NCBI RefSeq assembly: GCF_020073815.1
Contig: NZ_JAIQZJ010000007.1
Coordinates: 186,001 to 250,000, forward strand
From: Nocardioides mangrovi
Lineage (GTDB): Bacteria > Actinomycetota > Actinomycetes > Propionibacteriales > Nocardioidaceae
DNA: 64,000 bases
Direction: 5' to 3'
Shown: positions 48,907-57,926 of the stretch, in pieces
Layout of the letters: every line of letters starts with the position of its first letter
How positions within the stretch are numbered: position 1 is the first letter of the stretch
Notes under the pieces: generated by a model
What the model saw: the letters and a program-made list of their open reading frames with translations, nothing else
Told to the model about the DNA's origin: nothing
Database searches by the model: none
Position numbers and translations under genes: made by a program

Positions 48907-50223
48907 GTGCGAGTGCTCGGTGTGTCGGCGACGCTCGTCCTGGCCCTCTCCGTCGGCGGTCTCACGGCCGGCGTGGGCTCCGGCCTCGCCCTGGCGGACG
49001 ACCACACGACGCCGTCCAAGCAGGACGTGCGCGACGCCAAGGCCGACGCGGTCCACGCGGCCGACGACGTCGCCGGCGTCCAGGCCCAGCTCGTGCTCGC
49101 CAACCAGCGGCTCCAGCAGTCGTCGGTGGTCGCGGCCCAGGCGGCCGAGGCCTACAACGGCGCCCGGTGGCGGGCCGCTCAGGCCCGCAAGGCCGCGCGG
49201 GAGGCCCAGCACCGCGCCGCGGTCGCCGCGGCCGACGTCGACCGGCAGCGCGACGCCTACAGCAGCGCGGTCGTGCGCTCCTACGAGATGTCGCCCGGCC
49301 TGACCACCCTCGCCGCGATCGTCCAGTCCGACGGCATCGAGACCGTCGCCCAGCACACCGCGACGCTCGACGCCGCCGAGGGCGCGATCGGCGGGCGGTA
49401 CGACGACTTCCGGGCCGCCTCGACCCTCGCCCAGGTCGCGAGCGACCAGGCCGCCGACGCGCAGGACGACGCCGAGCAGGCCGCCCAGGACGCGCTGGAC
49501 GCGAGGCAGGCCGCGCAGGACGCCGCCGACGCGGCCGCCGCCGAGGCGCAGCGGATCGCCGACCAGAAGACCACGCTCGTCGCTCGCCTGGCCGACCTGC
49601 AGCACGTCAGCGTCCAGCTCGCCCAGCGCCGGCAGTCGGACCTCGAGCGCAAGGCCGCCGAGGCGGCGGCGAGGGCCGCCCAGCACGAGGCCGAGCAGCA
49701 GGCCGCCCAGGCGGCCCAGCAGGCGAAGGACGACGCCGGCGACCAGCCGAGCCAGGAGCCCACGCAGGAGCCGAGCGACGACCCGTCGACGCCGAGCACG
49801 CCCACCACCCCGACGACCCCCACCACCCCGACGACCCCGAGCACCCCCACGGCCCCGGCCGCCGGCGCCGCCGCGGCCATCGCCTTCGCCCGCAGCCAGA
49901 TCGGCGACCCGTACGTCTGGGGCGCCGCCGGGCCGAGCTCGTGGGACTGCTCCGGCCTCACCATGGGCGCCTGGCGCGCCGGCGGCATCTCGCTGCCGCA
50001 CTACTCCGTCGCGCAGTACGAGCAGTCCACCCCGATCAGCGCGAGCCAGCTCCAGCCCGGCGACCTGGTCTTCTGGGGATCGTCGAGCAGCCCCTCGTCG
50101 ATCTACCACGTCGCGCTCTACGTCGGCGGCGGCCGGATCATCCAGGCGCCGCGCACCGGCGAGGACGTCGAGGAGACCTCGATGTACTACTGGATCGCCC
50201 CCAACTTCTACGCCCGCCCCTGA
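48907..50223 (+). CDS. NlpC/P60 peptidoglycan hydrolase with coiled coil
   Basis: A 438-aa secreted protein. The signal peptide is about residues 1-30; a long coiled coil fills about 35-275 with many A/Q/E/R residues; a proline/threonine linker (repeats of TPT) follows; and the NlpC/P60 domain is at about 320-438 with catalytic Cys in WDCSGLT and His in IYHVALYVG. Such enzymes cut peptide bridges in peptidoglycan during division, and the coiled coil keeps them inactive until needed. It resembles RipA/RipB-like proteins. GTG 48907 follows AGGGGG. Confidence 0.88.
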   Translation: MRVLGVSATLVLALSVGGLTAGVGSGLALADDHTTPSKQDVRDAKADAVHAADDVAGVQAQLVLANQRLQQSSVVAAQAAEAYNGARWRAAQARKAAREAQHRAAVAAADVDRQRDAYSSAVVRSYEMSPGLTTLAAIVQSDGIETVAQHTATLDAAEGAIGGRYDDFRAASTLAQVASDQAADAQDDAEQAAQDALDARQAAQDAADAAAAEAQRIADQKTTLVARLADLQHVSVQLAQRRQSDLERKAAEAAARAAQHEAEQQAAQAAQQAKDDAGDQPSQEPTQEPSDDPSTPSTPTTPTTPTTPTTPSTPTAPAAGAAAAIAFARSQIGDPYVWGAAGPSSWDCSGLTMGAWRAGGISLPHYSVAQYEQSTPISASQLQPGDLVFWGSSSSPSSIYHVALYVGGGRIIQAPRTGEDVEETSMYYWIAPNFYARP

Positions 50224-50303
50224 GTCGCCGGGCCCGGCCGAAGCGAGCCGAAGCGGTACAGATCACTCGCTTGGCGCGCGTCCGGGATGGGTATCCGTCC
50301 GGC

Positions 50304-52268
50304 ATGGCCACCGACACCGCCGTGCCCCCCGTGACCGCGGGCGCGCCCACCCCCGAGGTCGACGTCCCCGCCCTGACCACGCTCCTCGACGGGGAGTACG
50401 CCGAGATCCGCGACCTGGTCCGCAGCAACCTCGCGACGTACGCCTCCGTCCTCGAGGACGCCGAGGAGCTCGGCGTCGACGAGTTCCGCGAGCGGGTCCG
50501 CGAGCTCGTGGTCGAGATGGCCGCGACCGGACAGACCGGCATGGGCTTCCCGGAGGAGTACGGCGGCGGTGGCGACATCGGTGCCTCGATCGCGGCGTTC
50601 GAGACCCTCGCCTACGGCGACCTGTCGGTCCTGGTGAAGGTCGGCGTCCAGTTCGGCCTCTTCGGCGGCGCGATCCTCCAGCTCGGCACGAAGCACCACC
50701 ACGACGCCTACCTCGCCGACCTCGTCAGCGGGAAGCTGATGGGCTGCTTCGCGATGACCGAGACCGGCCACGGCTCCAACGTGCAGGCGCTCGGCACGGT
50801 CGCGACGTACGACGCGGACACCCAGGAGTTCGTGATCACCACGCACGGCGAGCAGGCCCGCAAGGACTACATCGGCAACGCGGCCAAGCACGCCGAGCTC
50901 GCCGTGGTCTTCGCGCAGCTCGAGATCGACGGCACCTCGGAGGGGGTCCACGCCTTCGTCGTCCCGGTGCGCAAGGACGGGAAGGTCCTCGACGGCGTCA
51001 CCATCGAGGACGACGGCCGCAAGATGGGCCTCAACGGCGTCGACAACGGCCGGATCTCCTTCGCCGGCGTCCGGGTGCCGCGCGAGGCGCTGCTCAACCG
51101 CTTCGCCGACGTGTCGCCCGAGGGCGTCTACGAGAGCTCGATCGACAACCCCAATCGGCGCTTCTTCACGATGCTCGGCACCCTCGTGCAGGGTCGGGTC
51201 TGCGTCGGCGGCGCCGGCATCAACGCGGCCAAGGTGGCGCTGGCGATCGCGACGAAGTACGCCGTACGCCGCCGGCAGTTCGAGGCCGCCTCGGACACCG
51301 AGGAGCAGTTGCTCCTCGACTACGGCATGCACCAGCGCCGGCTGCTGCCGCTGATCGCCCGCACCTACGCGCTGCACTTCGCCCAGGACGTCGTCCGCAC
51401 CCAGCTGCACCAGGTCTTCTCCGGCATCAAGGACGACGAGCACACCCGCCGCGAGCTCGAGGGCCGCGCGGCCGGCACCAAGGCGCTCGGCACCTGGCAC
51501 GCGACGCGGACCATCCAGGAGTGCCGCGAGGCGTGCGGCGGCGCGGGCTACCTCGCGGTCAACCGGTTCGCGGCGCTCAAGGCCGACAGCGACATCTTCA
51601 CGACGTTCGAGGGCGACAACCACGTGCTGCTCCAGCTCGTGGCCAAGGGCCTGCTGACCGACTACGCCAGCGAGTTCGAGGACATGGACCAGCTCGGCAT
51701 GGTCCGCTTCGTCACCAACCTCGCCGTCGAGACCGTCATCGAGCGCACCTCGGTCCACAAGCTGCTCGAGCGGGTCCGCGACCTGCTGCCCGGCGGCGAC
51801 GAGTGGGACCAGGAGGCCGGCCTGCTCGACTCGGAGTACCAGCTCGCCATGCTCCGCTTCCGCGAGGAGCACATGCTGGCCGGCGTCGCCCGCCGCCTCA
51901 AGCGCGGCATCGACCAGAAGATGAACCCGGGCGTCGTCTTCTCCTCGGTCCAGGACCACGTCATCGCCGCGGCCAACGCCCACGTCGAGCGGCTCGTCCT
52001 CGAGGCCTTCGTCGACCGGGTCGAGTCGCTGGAGGACGGCGACAACAAGGTCGCCCTGCGCCTGATCTGCGACCTCTTCGCACTCACCACGATCGAGGCC
52101 GACCGGGCCTGGTTCATGGAGCACGGCCGCCTGACCGTCGTCCGGTCGAAGTCGATCAGCCGCGAGGTCAACCGGCTCTGCCGCCAGGTCCGGCCCATCG
52201 CCGTCGACCTCGTCGACGCCTGGGCGGTCCCGGTGGAGATGCTCCGGTCGCCCGACCTGCTCGCGTGA
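50304..52268 (+). CDS. Acyl-CoA dehydrogenase/oxidase, long form
   Basis: A 654-aa protein of the acyl-CoA oxidase-type ACAD group, about 200 residues longer than the common 380-aa ACAD. GCFAMTETGHGSNVQALGT is the FAD-binding part, CREACGGAGYLAVNRF precedes the region of the catalytic glutamate (TFEGDNHVLLQ), and a C-terminal helical domain follows. It probably oxidises fatty acyl-CoA. The upstream continuation of its frame has no start and is an overlap with the NlpC gene. Confidence 0.88.
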   Translation: MATDTAVPPVTAGAPTPEVDVPALTTLLDGEYAEIRDLVRSNLATYASVLEDAEELGVDEFRERVRELVVEMAATGQTGMGFPEEYGGGGDIGASIAAFETLAYGDLSVLVKVGVQFGLFGGAILQLGTKHHHDAYLADLVSGKLMGCFAMTETGHGSNVQALGTVATYDADTQEFVITTHGEQARKDYIGNAAKHAELAVVFAQLEIDGTSEGVHAFVVPVRKDGKVLDGVTIEDDGRKMGLNGVDNGRISFAGVRVPREALLNRFADVSPEGVYESSIDNPNRRFFTMLGTLVQGRVCVGGAGINAAKVALAIATKYAVRRRQFEAASDTEEQLLLDYGMHQRRLLPLIARTYALHFAQDVVRTQLHQVFSGIKDDEHTRRELEGRAAGTKALGTWHATRTIQECREACGGAGYLAVNRFAALKADSDIFTTFEGDNHVLLQLVAKGLLTDYASEFEDMDQLGMVRFVTNLAVETVIERTSVHKLLERVRDLLPGGDEWDQEAGLLDSEYQLAMLRFREEHMLAGVARRLKRGIDQKMNPGVVFSSVQDHVIAAANAHVERLVLEAFVDRVESLEDGDNKVALRLICDLFALTTIEADRAWFMEHGRLTVVRSKSISREVNRLCRQVRPIAVDLVDAWAVPVEMLRSPDLLA

Positions 52269-52294
52269 GTTTCGTCGGCCGGCCGACGAAACTC
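52267..52294. terminator. 28-bp palindrome, bidirectional terminator
   Basis: GAGTTTCGTCGGCC is followed by its exact complement, forming a perfect hairpin that begins in the stop codon of the acyl-CoA dehydrogenase gene and ends before the stop of the convergent ppa gene. This is a likely terminator for both. Confidence 0.75.
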
Positions 52295-52302
52295 CCTCGG
52301 GG

Positions 52303-52809
52303 TCAGTGACCCTCGGTCTTGAACCGCTCGAACGACGCGTGCACCTCGGCCTCGGCCTCGGTCCGGCCGACCCACTCGGCGCCCTCGACCGACTTGCCGG
52401 GCTCGAGGTCCTTGTAGACCTCGAAGAAGTGCTGGATCTCGAGACGGTCGAACTTCGACACGTGGGAGATGTCGCGCAGGTGCTCCTGGCGCGGGTCGGT
52501 CGCGGGGACGCAGAGGACCTTGTCGTCGCCACCGGCCTCGTCGGTCATCCGGAACATGCCGATCGCGCGGCAGCGGATCAGGCAGCCCGGGAAGGTCGGC
52601 TGCTGGAGGATCACCATCGCGTCGAGCGGGTCGCCGTCCTGGCCGAGGGTGTTCTCGATGTAGCCGTAGTCGGCCGGGTAGGCCGTCGAGGTGAAGAGGG
52701 TGCGGTCCAGCCGGAGCCGACCGGACTCGTGGTCGACCTCGTACTTGTTCCGCTCGCCCTTGGGGATCTCCACCAGCACGTCGAACTCGAGCACGTCTTC
52801 CTCCGCCAT
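52303..52809 (-). CDS. ppa: Inorganic pyrophosphatase
   Basis: A 168-aa family I soluble pyrophosphatase. The signatures are [13 protein letters not shown] near the start, [11 protein letters not shown] and DGDPLDAMV, with the active-site aspartates in the latter. It hydrolyses pyrophosphate made by biosynthetic reactions. ATG 52809 is used. It converges on the acyl-CoA dehydrogenase gene with a hairpin between them and is divergent from dacB. Confidence 0.95.
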   Translation of the reverse strand: MAEEDVLEFDVLVEIPKGERNKYEVDHESGRLRLDRTLFTSTAYPADYGYIENTLGQDGDPLDAMVILQQPTFPGCLIRCRAIGMFRMTDEAGGDDKVLCVPATDPRQEHLRDISHVSKFDRLEIQHFFEVYKDLEPGKSVEGAEWVGRTEAEAEVHASFERFKTEGH

Positions 52810-52897
52810 CGGCCTACAAGATCGGGTGACCCACGCGTGGGGTCTGGGTCAGTCTCGCGCACAATGGCCGCAAACAGGGAGTCGGAAGGGGTGCCAG

Positions 52898-54289
52898 GTG
52901 GGGAGACGTGACGCACACCACGGCTCCCGGCTCGCGTTCTGGCTGCCGGTCGTGCTCGTCCTGGCGATCCTCGCGGCCGCCGGTACGACGTACTGGCTCG
53001 GTCGCGACGACACCCCGGAGGCCGACACCCCCGCCGAGGTTCCGCCTCCCGCGGGCCTCGACCTCCCCACGATCGGCGACCCCGCCGCGGTCGCGGACCC
53101 GGCCACGGGCACGCCCGCGCCCCACCGGGTACGCCGCGCCCTCGCGCCGCTCCTGACCGACGACGACCTCGGCGGACACGTCCTCGCCACGGTCGCCGGC
53201 CTGGACGGGACGCTCCTCTACTCCGACGGCACCGGCGAGGCCGTCCCCGCCTCGACGCTCAAGCTGTTGACCACCACCGCCGCGCTCGAGGTCCTTGGTC
53301 CCGACCACACCTTCGCGACCACCGTCGTCGCGGACGGTGCCCGGCGGGTCGTGCTGGTCGGCGGCGGCGACCCGCTGCTCGAGGCCGGCGACCTCACGAC
53401 CCTCGCCCGGAAGACCGCCCAGGCGCTGCCTGCGGGCGCACGCGTGAAGGTCGGGTTCGACACCAGCCTCTTCAGCGGACCCGACGTCAGCCCGCACTGG
53501 CCGGCCAGCTACATCTCCGAGGGCGTGGTCGCGCCGATCCAGCCGCTCTGGATCGACGAGGGTCGCACCGAGGCCGGCTACGGCCGCGTGGCCGATCCGG
53601 CCGCGACGGCCGCAGACCGGTTCGCCGCCGCGCTCGCCAAGGCCGGCGTCCGGACCACCGGCGACCCCGCCCCCGCGACCGCTCCCGCCGGCGCCGCCGA
53701 GCTCGCGCGCGTCGACAGCGAGCCGCTCGACCGGATCGTCGAGCACACCCTGGAGACCAGCGACAACGAGGCCGCCGAGGTGCTGGCCCGCCAGGTCGGG
53801 ATCGCCACCTCCGGCACCGGCTCCTTCGCCGCCGGCGCCCGCGCGGTCGTCGACACCCTCGACGACCTCGGTGTCCCGACCGACGGCGCCCGCGTGTACG
53901 ACGGCAGCGGCCTGTCCCGCGACGACCGCGTCGACCCCGACACCCTGACCGCGGTGCTCGAGACCGCGAGCAGCGACGACCACCCCGAGCTCCGTTCGGT
54001 GATCACCGGGCTGCCCGTCGCCGGCTTCACCGGCTCGCTCACCGAGCGCTTCACCGAGGCCCGCGACGACCAGGGCCGCGGGCTGGTGCGCGCGAAGACC
54101 GGCACGCTGACCGGGGTCAGCAGCCTGGCCGGCATCGTCACCGACCGGACCGGGGCCCCGATGGTCTTCGCCCTCATGGCCGACGACATCGACGTCCTCG
54201 ACACCCTCGACGCCCGGGCCGCCCTCGACGCCGCGACCAGCGCGCTCGCCGCCTGTCGTTGTGCGGCGACGGGTACGGTCGGCCCATGA
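52898..54289 (+). CDS. dacB: D-alanyl-D-alanine carboxypeptidase, PBP4/S13 family
   Basis: A 463-aa protein with a signal anchor (FWLPVVLVLAILAAAG, about 12-27). It has the three penicillin-binding motifs: SxxK as PASTLKLL (about residue 118), SDN as ETSDNEA (about 287) and KTG as RAKTGTLTG (about 393). The insert between the first two fits the S13 (PBP4/DacB) class. It acts on peptidoglycan as a DD-carboxypeptidase/endopeptidase. GTG 52898 follows GGAAGGGG. It is coupled to the metalloprotease gene by ATGA. Confidence 0.9.
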   Translation: MGRRDAHHGSRLAFWLPVVLVLAILAAAGTTYWLGRDDTPEADTPAEVPPPAGLDLPTIGDPAAVADPATGTPAPHRVRRALAPLLTDDDLGGHVLATVAGLDGTLLYSDGTGEAVPASTLKLLTTTAALEVLGPDHTFATTVVADGARRVVLVGGGDPLLEAGDLTTLARKTAQALPAGARVKVGFDTSLFSGPDVSPHWPASYISEGVVAPIQPLWIDEGRTEAGYGRVADPAATAADRFAAALAKAGVRTTGDPAPATAPAGAAELARVDSEPLDRIVEHTLETSDNEAAEVLARQVGIATSGTGSFAAGARAVVDTLDDLGVPTDGARVYDGSGLSRDDRVDPDTLTAVLETASSDDHPELRSVITGLPVAGFTGSLTERFTEARDDQGRGLVRAKTGTLTGVSSLAGIVTDRTGAPMVFALMADDIDVLDTLDARAALDAATSALAACRCAATGTVGP

Positions 54290-55341
54290 CCTCGACGGCA
54301 GCCGGCGGCGACGCGGGCATGGTCGACTGGCGGCTCGCCGTCTCGATCGGCTCCCGCCTGGCCGGCGAGGGCCCGCAGGTCTCCCGGCAGGACGCCGCCG
54401 CCGTGGTCGCGGAGCTCCGTGCGGACGCCGACCGCTCGACCGGGCTGGTGCGCGACTTCACCGGACTGGTCGTCGCCGAGCGGACCGCACCCGTGGTGGT
54501 CGTCGACCGCGCCGGGTGGGTGCAGGCCAACGCCGACGGGTTCGCGGTCGCCCTCGGCCCCGTCGTCGACAAGCTCACCGGCAAGGACGGCCGCACTCCG
54601 TCCGGCCTGGCCCGCGCGATCGGCTCCCGGGTCACCGGCGCGGAGGTCGGCGGGGTCCTCGGCTTCCTGGCCGGCAAGGTGCTCGGCCAGTTCGAGCCGT
54701 TCCACGCGCCGGCCGGCCGGCTGCTGCTGGTGGCCCCCAACATCGTCCACGTCGAGCGCGAGCTCGGCGTCGATCCCCATGACTTCCGGCTCTGGGTCTG
54801 CCTCCACGAGGAGACCCACCGGGTGCAGTTCACCTCGACCCCGTGGCTCGGCGACCACCTCCTCGGCCAGATGCACGCGCTCGCGGACTCGCTGGAGCCG
54901 TCCGGCTTCTTCGACGACGGGCTGGGCCGGGTGCTGGAGGCGATCCGCGACGGCGCCCGCGGCACCAGCCTGGTCGAGGCGGTCGGCAGCCCGGAGCAGA
55001 AGGAGATCATCGACCGGGTCACCGGCGTCATGTCGCTGCTCGAGGGCCACGCCGACGTCGTCATGGACGGCGTCGGCCCGACCGTGATCCCGACGGTCGC
55101 CGACATCCGCAAGCGCTTCAACCGCCGCCGCAAGGGCGTCGGCGTCCTCGACCGCGTGCTGCGCCGCGCGCTCGGCCTCGACGCCAAGATGGCGCAGTAC
55201 CGCGACGGCGCGACGTTCGTCCGCGGTGTCGTCGACAAGGTCGGCATGGCCGAGTTCAACGCGATCTGGGAGCGCCCCGAGAACCTCCCGACCAAGGCCG
55301 AGATCGCCGACCCCCGGGCCTGGGTCAGCCGAGTGCTGTGA
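54286..55341 (+). CDS. DUF2342 zinc-dependent metalloprotease-like protein
   Basis: A 351-aa DUF2342 protein with a helical N-terminus. VCLHEETHRVQFTSTPWL holds the HExxH zinc-binding motif (HEETH, about residues 173-177), and a likely third ligand is in the LLEGHADVVMDG segment. The family is described as zinc-dependent metalloproteases or coenzyme-F420-associated proteins; its role is not established. It stands between dacB and tilS, both overlapping, in a conserved actinobacterial order. Confidence 0.8.
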   Translation: MTSTAAGGDAGMVDWRLAVSIGSRLAGEGPQVSRQDAAAVVAELRADADRSTGLVRDFTGLVVAERTAPVVVVDRAGWVQANADGFAVALGPVVDKLTGKDGRTPSGLARAIGSRVTGAEVGGVLGFLAGKVLGQFEPFHAPAGRLLLVAPNIVHVERELGVDPHDFRLWVCLHEETHRVQFTSTPWLGDHLLGQMHALADSLEPSGFFDDGLGRVLEAIRDGARGTSLVEAVGSPEQKEIIDRVTGVMSLLEGHADVVMDGVGPTVIPTVADIRKRFNRRRKGVGVLDRVLRRALGLDAKMAQYRDGATFVRGVVDKVGMAEFNAIWERPENLPTKAEIADPRAWVSRVL

Positions 55342-56318
55342 CCCTGCACCCGTCGGTCGCCGCCGTACGCCGCGCCGTCCGGCAGGGTCTGGCCGACGTC
55401 GACCCGGGCCGGGTCGTGGTCGTGGCCTGCTCCGGCGGCGCCGACTCCCTCGCGCTGGCCGCGGCCACGGTGTTCGAGGCCCGCGCCGCCGGCTGGCGGG
55501 TCGTCGGCGCGACCGTGGACCACGGACTCCAGCCGGGCTCCGCCGCGCAGGCCGCGCGGGTGGTCGAGCAGCTCGCCGCGATCGGCGTCGACGAGACCCT
55601 CTCGGCGCGCGTCCACGTCGAGGGCGCCGGTCTCGGGCCCGAGGCGGCCGCACGCCGCGCCAGGTACGCCGTGCTCGAGGAGGTCGCCGAGCGCTTCGAC
55701 GCCGCCGCGGTGCTGCTCGGGCACACCCGCGACGACCAGGCCGAGACGGTGCTGCTCGGCCTGACCCGCGGCTCGGGCGGGCGGTCCCTCGCCGGCATGC
55801 GCCGGGCCTTCGACTGCTTCCGCCGCCCCCTCCTCGACGTCGCCCGCGACGACACGGTGACCGCCTGCCAGGTCGAGGGCCTCGAGGTGTGGGACGACCC
55901 GCACAACGAGGACCCCGGCTACACCCGGGTCCGGGTCCGCCGGCGGGTGCTGCCGATGCTCGAGGACGAGCTCGGCCCCGGCGTCGCCGACACCCTCGCC
56001 CGGACCGCCGACCAGCTCCGCGGCGACATGGACCTGCTCGACGACACCGCCGAGGCGGCGTACGCCGACCTCGCCGGTCACGGCCTGCCCGTCGACGGGC
56101 TGCTGGCCCTGCCGTCCCCGATCCGGCGTCGGGTGCTGCGGATCGCCGCCCTCGACGCCGGCGCCCCGGCCGCGGAGCTCTTCCACGGGCACGTGCTCGC
56201 GATGGACACCCTGCTCACCGACTGGCGGGGGCAGAAGTGGGTCGACCTCCCGGGCCACCTGTGCTTCCGCAGGGTGGACAGTCGCCTCGAGTTCGTGGAG
56301 CAACCTGTCAGATCCTGA
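55338..56318 (+). CDS. tilS: tRNA(Ile)-lysidine synthase
   Basis: A 326-aa TilS with the N-type ATP pyrophosphatase P-loop ACSGGADSLALA (SGGxDS, about residues 31-42). HTRDDQAETVLLGLTRGSG and RPLLDVARDD follow the family, and the C-terminal domain is short, as in actinobacteria. It attaches lysine to cytidine-34 of tRNA-Ile so that AUA is read correctly. GTG 55338 overlaps the stop of the protease gene. It ends before a secreted-protein gene with a 72-base gap. Confidence 0.9.
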   Translation: MTLHPSVAAVRRAVRQGLADVDPGRVVVVACSGGADSLALAAATVFEARAAGWRVVGATVDHGLQPGSAAQAARVVEQLAAIGVDETLSARVHVEGAGLGPEAAARRARYAVLEEVAERFDAAAVLLGHTRDDQAETVLLGLTRGSGGRSLAGMRRAFDCFRRPLLDVARDDTVTACQVEGLEVWDDPHNEDPGYTRVRVRRRVLPMLEDELGPGVADTLARTADQLRGDMDLLDDTAEAAYADLAGHGLPVDGLLALPSPIRRRVLRIAALDAGAPAAELFHGHVLAMDTLLTDWRGQKWVDLPGHLCFRRVDSRLEFVEQPVRS

Positions 56319-56390
56319 GACAGCCCGCCGATCAGGCAGTCACACTGTCCACGCCGGGGTGTCCCGGCCGCCGCCTGCCCAGGAGCCTCC

Positions 56391-57110
56391 ATGCACGTCC
56401 GTACCGTCGTGGCCGCCGTCGCGGCCGCCGGCCTCTGCGTCGTCCCGTTCGCGATGTCCGCCGACGCGGCGACCTCGCACCCCCAGGCGACCGCGGCCGC
56501 CCCGCACGCCGCGGCGAGCAGCCCGCTGATCAAGGGCGTCGTCGTCGACCAGAGCGGCAAGGCCATCGACGACGTGAAGGTGCAGGCCCTGGACAAGAAG
56601 GGCAAGCCGGTCGCCTCCGCCCTCACCTACGCCAGCCAGTGGGCGAGCGGCCCGCAGCACGGCTTCTTCTTCGTCGAGGTCGGCGCGAAGGGCACCTACA
56701 GCCTCACCCTCTCCAAGAGCGGCTACGACACCCGGACCATCAGTGGTCTCGAGGTCACCAAGCGCCGCCTCGCCCTCGGCGAGCTCACGCTCAAGAAGAC
56801 CCTGCCCAGCACGAAGACGACGGCCGAGCTCTCCGACAAGTCGATCACGACCAAGGAGAAGGGCGAGATCGAGGTGAAGGTGTCGACCTCCGCCACCAAG
56901 CGCCCCACCGGTGACATCGAGATCCTCGAGGGCCGCCGGGTCGTCGGCGAGGCCACGCTCAAGGCCGGCGCGAAGGGCGAGGTCTCGGTCGTGCTCGACA
57001 AGCTCGGCGTCGGCTCGCACCACCTGGTCGCCAGCTACCTCGGCAGCTCGAGCCTGAAGGCCTCGAAGTCCGGCTCGGTCACCCTGGTCGTCAAGAAGCC
57101 CCGCCGCTGA
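56391..57110 (+). CDS. Secreted protein with carboxypeptidase-regulatory-like and Ig-like domains
   Basis: A 239-aa exported protein. The signal peptide (VVAAVAAAGLCVVPFAMSADAA) is described here in part; it ends at about residue 27. GVVVDQSGKAIDDVKVQAL is a carboxypeptidase-regulatory-like beta domain (about 47-140). A second domain with TGDIEILEGRRVVGEATL and VASYLGSSSLKASKSG matches bacterial Ig-like Big3_5 repeats. No catalytic site is present, so it is a surface or adhesion protein. The function is unknown. Confidence 0.7.
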   Translation: MHVRTVVAAVAAAGLCVVPFAMSADAATSHPQATAAAPHAAASSPLIKGVVVDQSGKAIDDVKVQALDKKGKPVASALTYASQWASGPQHGFFFVEVGAKGTYSLTLSKSGYDTRTISGLEVTKRRLALGELTLKKTLPSTKTTAELSDKSITTKEKGEIEVKVSTSATKRPTGDIEILEGRRVVGEATLKAGAKGEVSVVLDKLGVGSHHLVASYLGSSSLKASKSGSVTLVVKKPRR

Positions 57111-57128
57111 GGTCCCGGCGGGAGCAAC

Positions 57129-57134
57129 TAGGCT
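57129..57134 (+). promoter_or_regulatory. Leaderless-type -10 box TAGGCT
   Basis: TAGGCT ends seven bases before ATG 57142 of hpt. The spacing fits a transcript that starts at the start codon. Confidence 0.6.
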
Positions 57135-57141
57135 TCCCGCC

Positions 57142-57693
57142 ATGGACTCTTCCGACGTGGAGAACGACCTGGTCAACGTCCTCTACACCGAGGAGCAGAT
57201 CCAGGGTCGGCTGGCCGAGCTGGCCGCACAGATCGAGGTCGACTACGCGGGCAAGGACCTGCTCATCGTCGGCATCCTGCGGGGTGCGGTGATGGTGATG
57301 GCCGACCTGGCGCGCAGCTTCAGCCGGCACCTCGAGATGGACTGGATGGCGGTCTCGTCGTACGGCTCCGGGACGAAGTCCAGCGGCGTCGTCCGGATCC
57401 TCAAGGACCTCGACACCGACATCTCGGGCCGGCACGTCGTCATCGTCGACGAGATCATCGACACCGGCCTGACCCTGTCGTGGCTGACCTCCAACCTGAC
57501 CTCGCGCAACCCTGCGAGCGTCGAGATCTGCACGCTGCTGCGCAAGCCCGAGGCGCTGACCATGCCGGTCGAGGTCAAGTACGTCGGCTGGGACATCCCC
57601 AACGAGTTCGTGGTCGGCTACGGCCTGGACTACCGGGAGCGCTACCGCAACCTCCGCGACATCGGCACCCTGGCGCCGCACGTCTACAGCTGA
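57142..57693 (+). CDS. hpt: Hypoxanthine phosphoribosyltransferase
   Basis: A 183-aa type I phosphoribosyltransferase with the PRPP-binding motif HVVIVDEIIDTGLTL (about residues 97-111). KSSGVVRILKDLD and VEICTLLRKPEAL are typical of HPRT. It salvages hypoxanthine and guanine to IMP and GMP. It is the gene immediately upstream of ftsH, an arrangement common in actinobacteria (hpt-ftsH-folE). A -10 box seven bases before the ATG suggests a leaderless transcript. Confidence 0.92.
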   Translation: MDSSDVENDLVNVLYTEEQIQGRLAELAAQIEVDYAGKDLLIVGILRGAVMVMADLARSFSRHLEMDWMAVSSYGSGTKSSGVVRILKDLDTDISGRHVVIVDEIIDTGLTLSWLTSNLTSRNPASVEICTLLRKPEALTMPVEVKYVGWDIPNEFVVGYGLDYRERYRNLRDIGTLAPHVYS

Positions 57694-57715
57694 TCGGCGA
57701 GCAGCGACTCCTCGC

Positions 57716-57806
57716 CGAGTCGGCGCCATCTCACCCTCGAGCCGGCGCCGATTCTCCGGGGTCGGGTGAATCAGCGCCCACTCGTGGGTGAATCAGCGCC
57801 GACTCG
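57716..57806. repeat. Large inverted repeat between hpt and ftsH
   Basis: The stretch is made of four related units: GGCGCCATCTCACCC, GGCGCCGATTCTCC, and twice GGGTGAATCAGCGCC. The first two are reverse complements of the last two with a few mismatches, so the whole is an imperfect palindrome of about 90 bases with arms of about 43. It could end the hpt transcript or be a dispersed palindromic element. The two right-hand units are also direct repeats, 22 bases apart. Confidence 0.65.
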
Positions 57807-57926
57807 ACCTGATCGACCGGGCCCGACGCCCCGGCGCCCAGCGCTGGACCGGCCTGCGACAATGGGACCGGTGACGCGTACCCGTGTACCGTCGACCGTT
57901 CCGATGAGCTCGTCCGAGAGAAGCCT

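Noticed and set aside
49790..49855. Tandem repeat that might be a CRISPR-like or minisatellite array
   Set aside because: It is the coding sequence for the threonine/proline linker of the NlpC/P60 protein and is short and in frame.
48849..50303. N-terminal extension giving a 1,139-aa acyl-CoA dehydrogenase
   Set aside because: The extension overlaps the NlpC/P60 gene in another frame; the conserved protein begins at ATG 50304.
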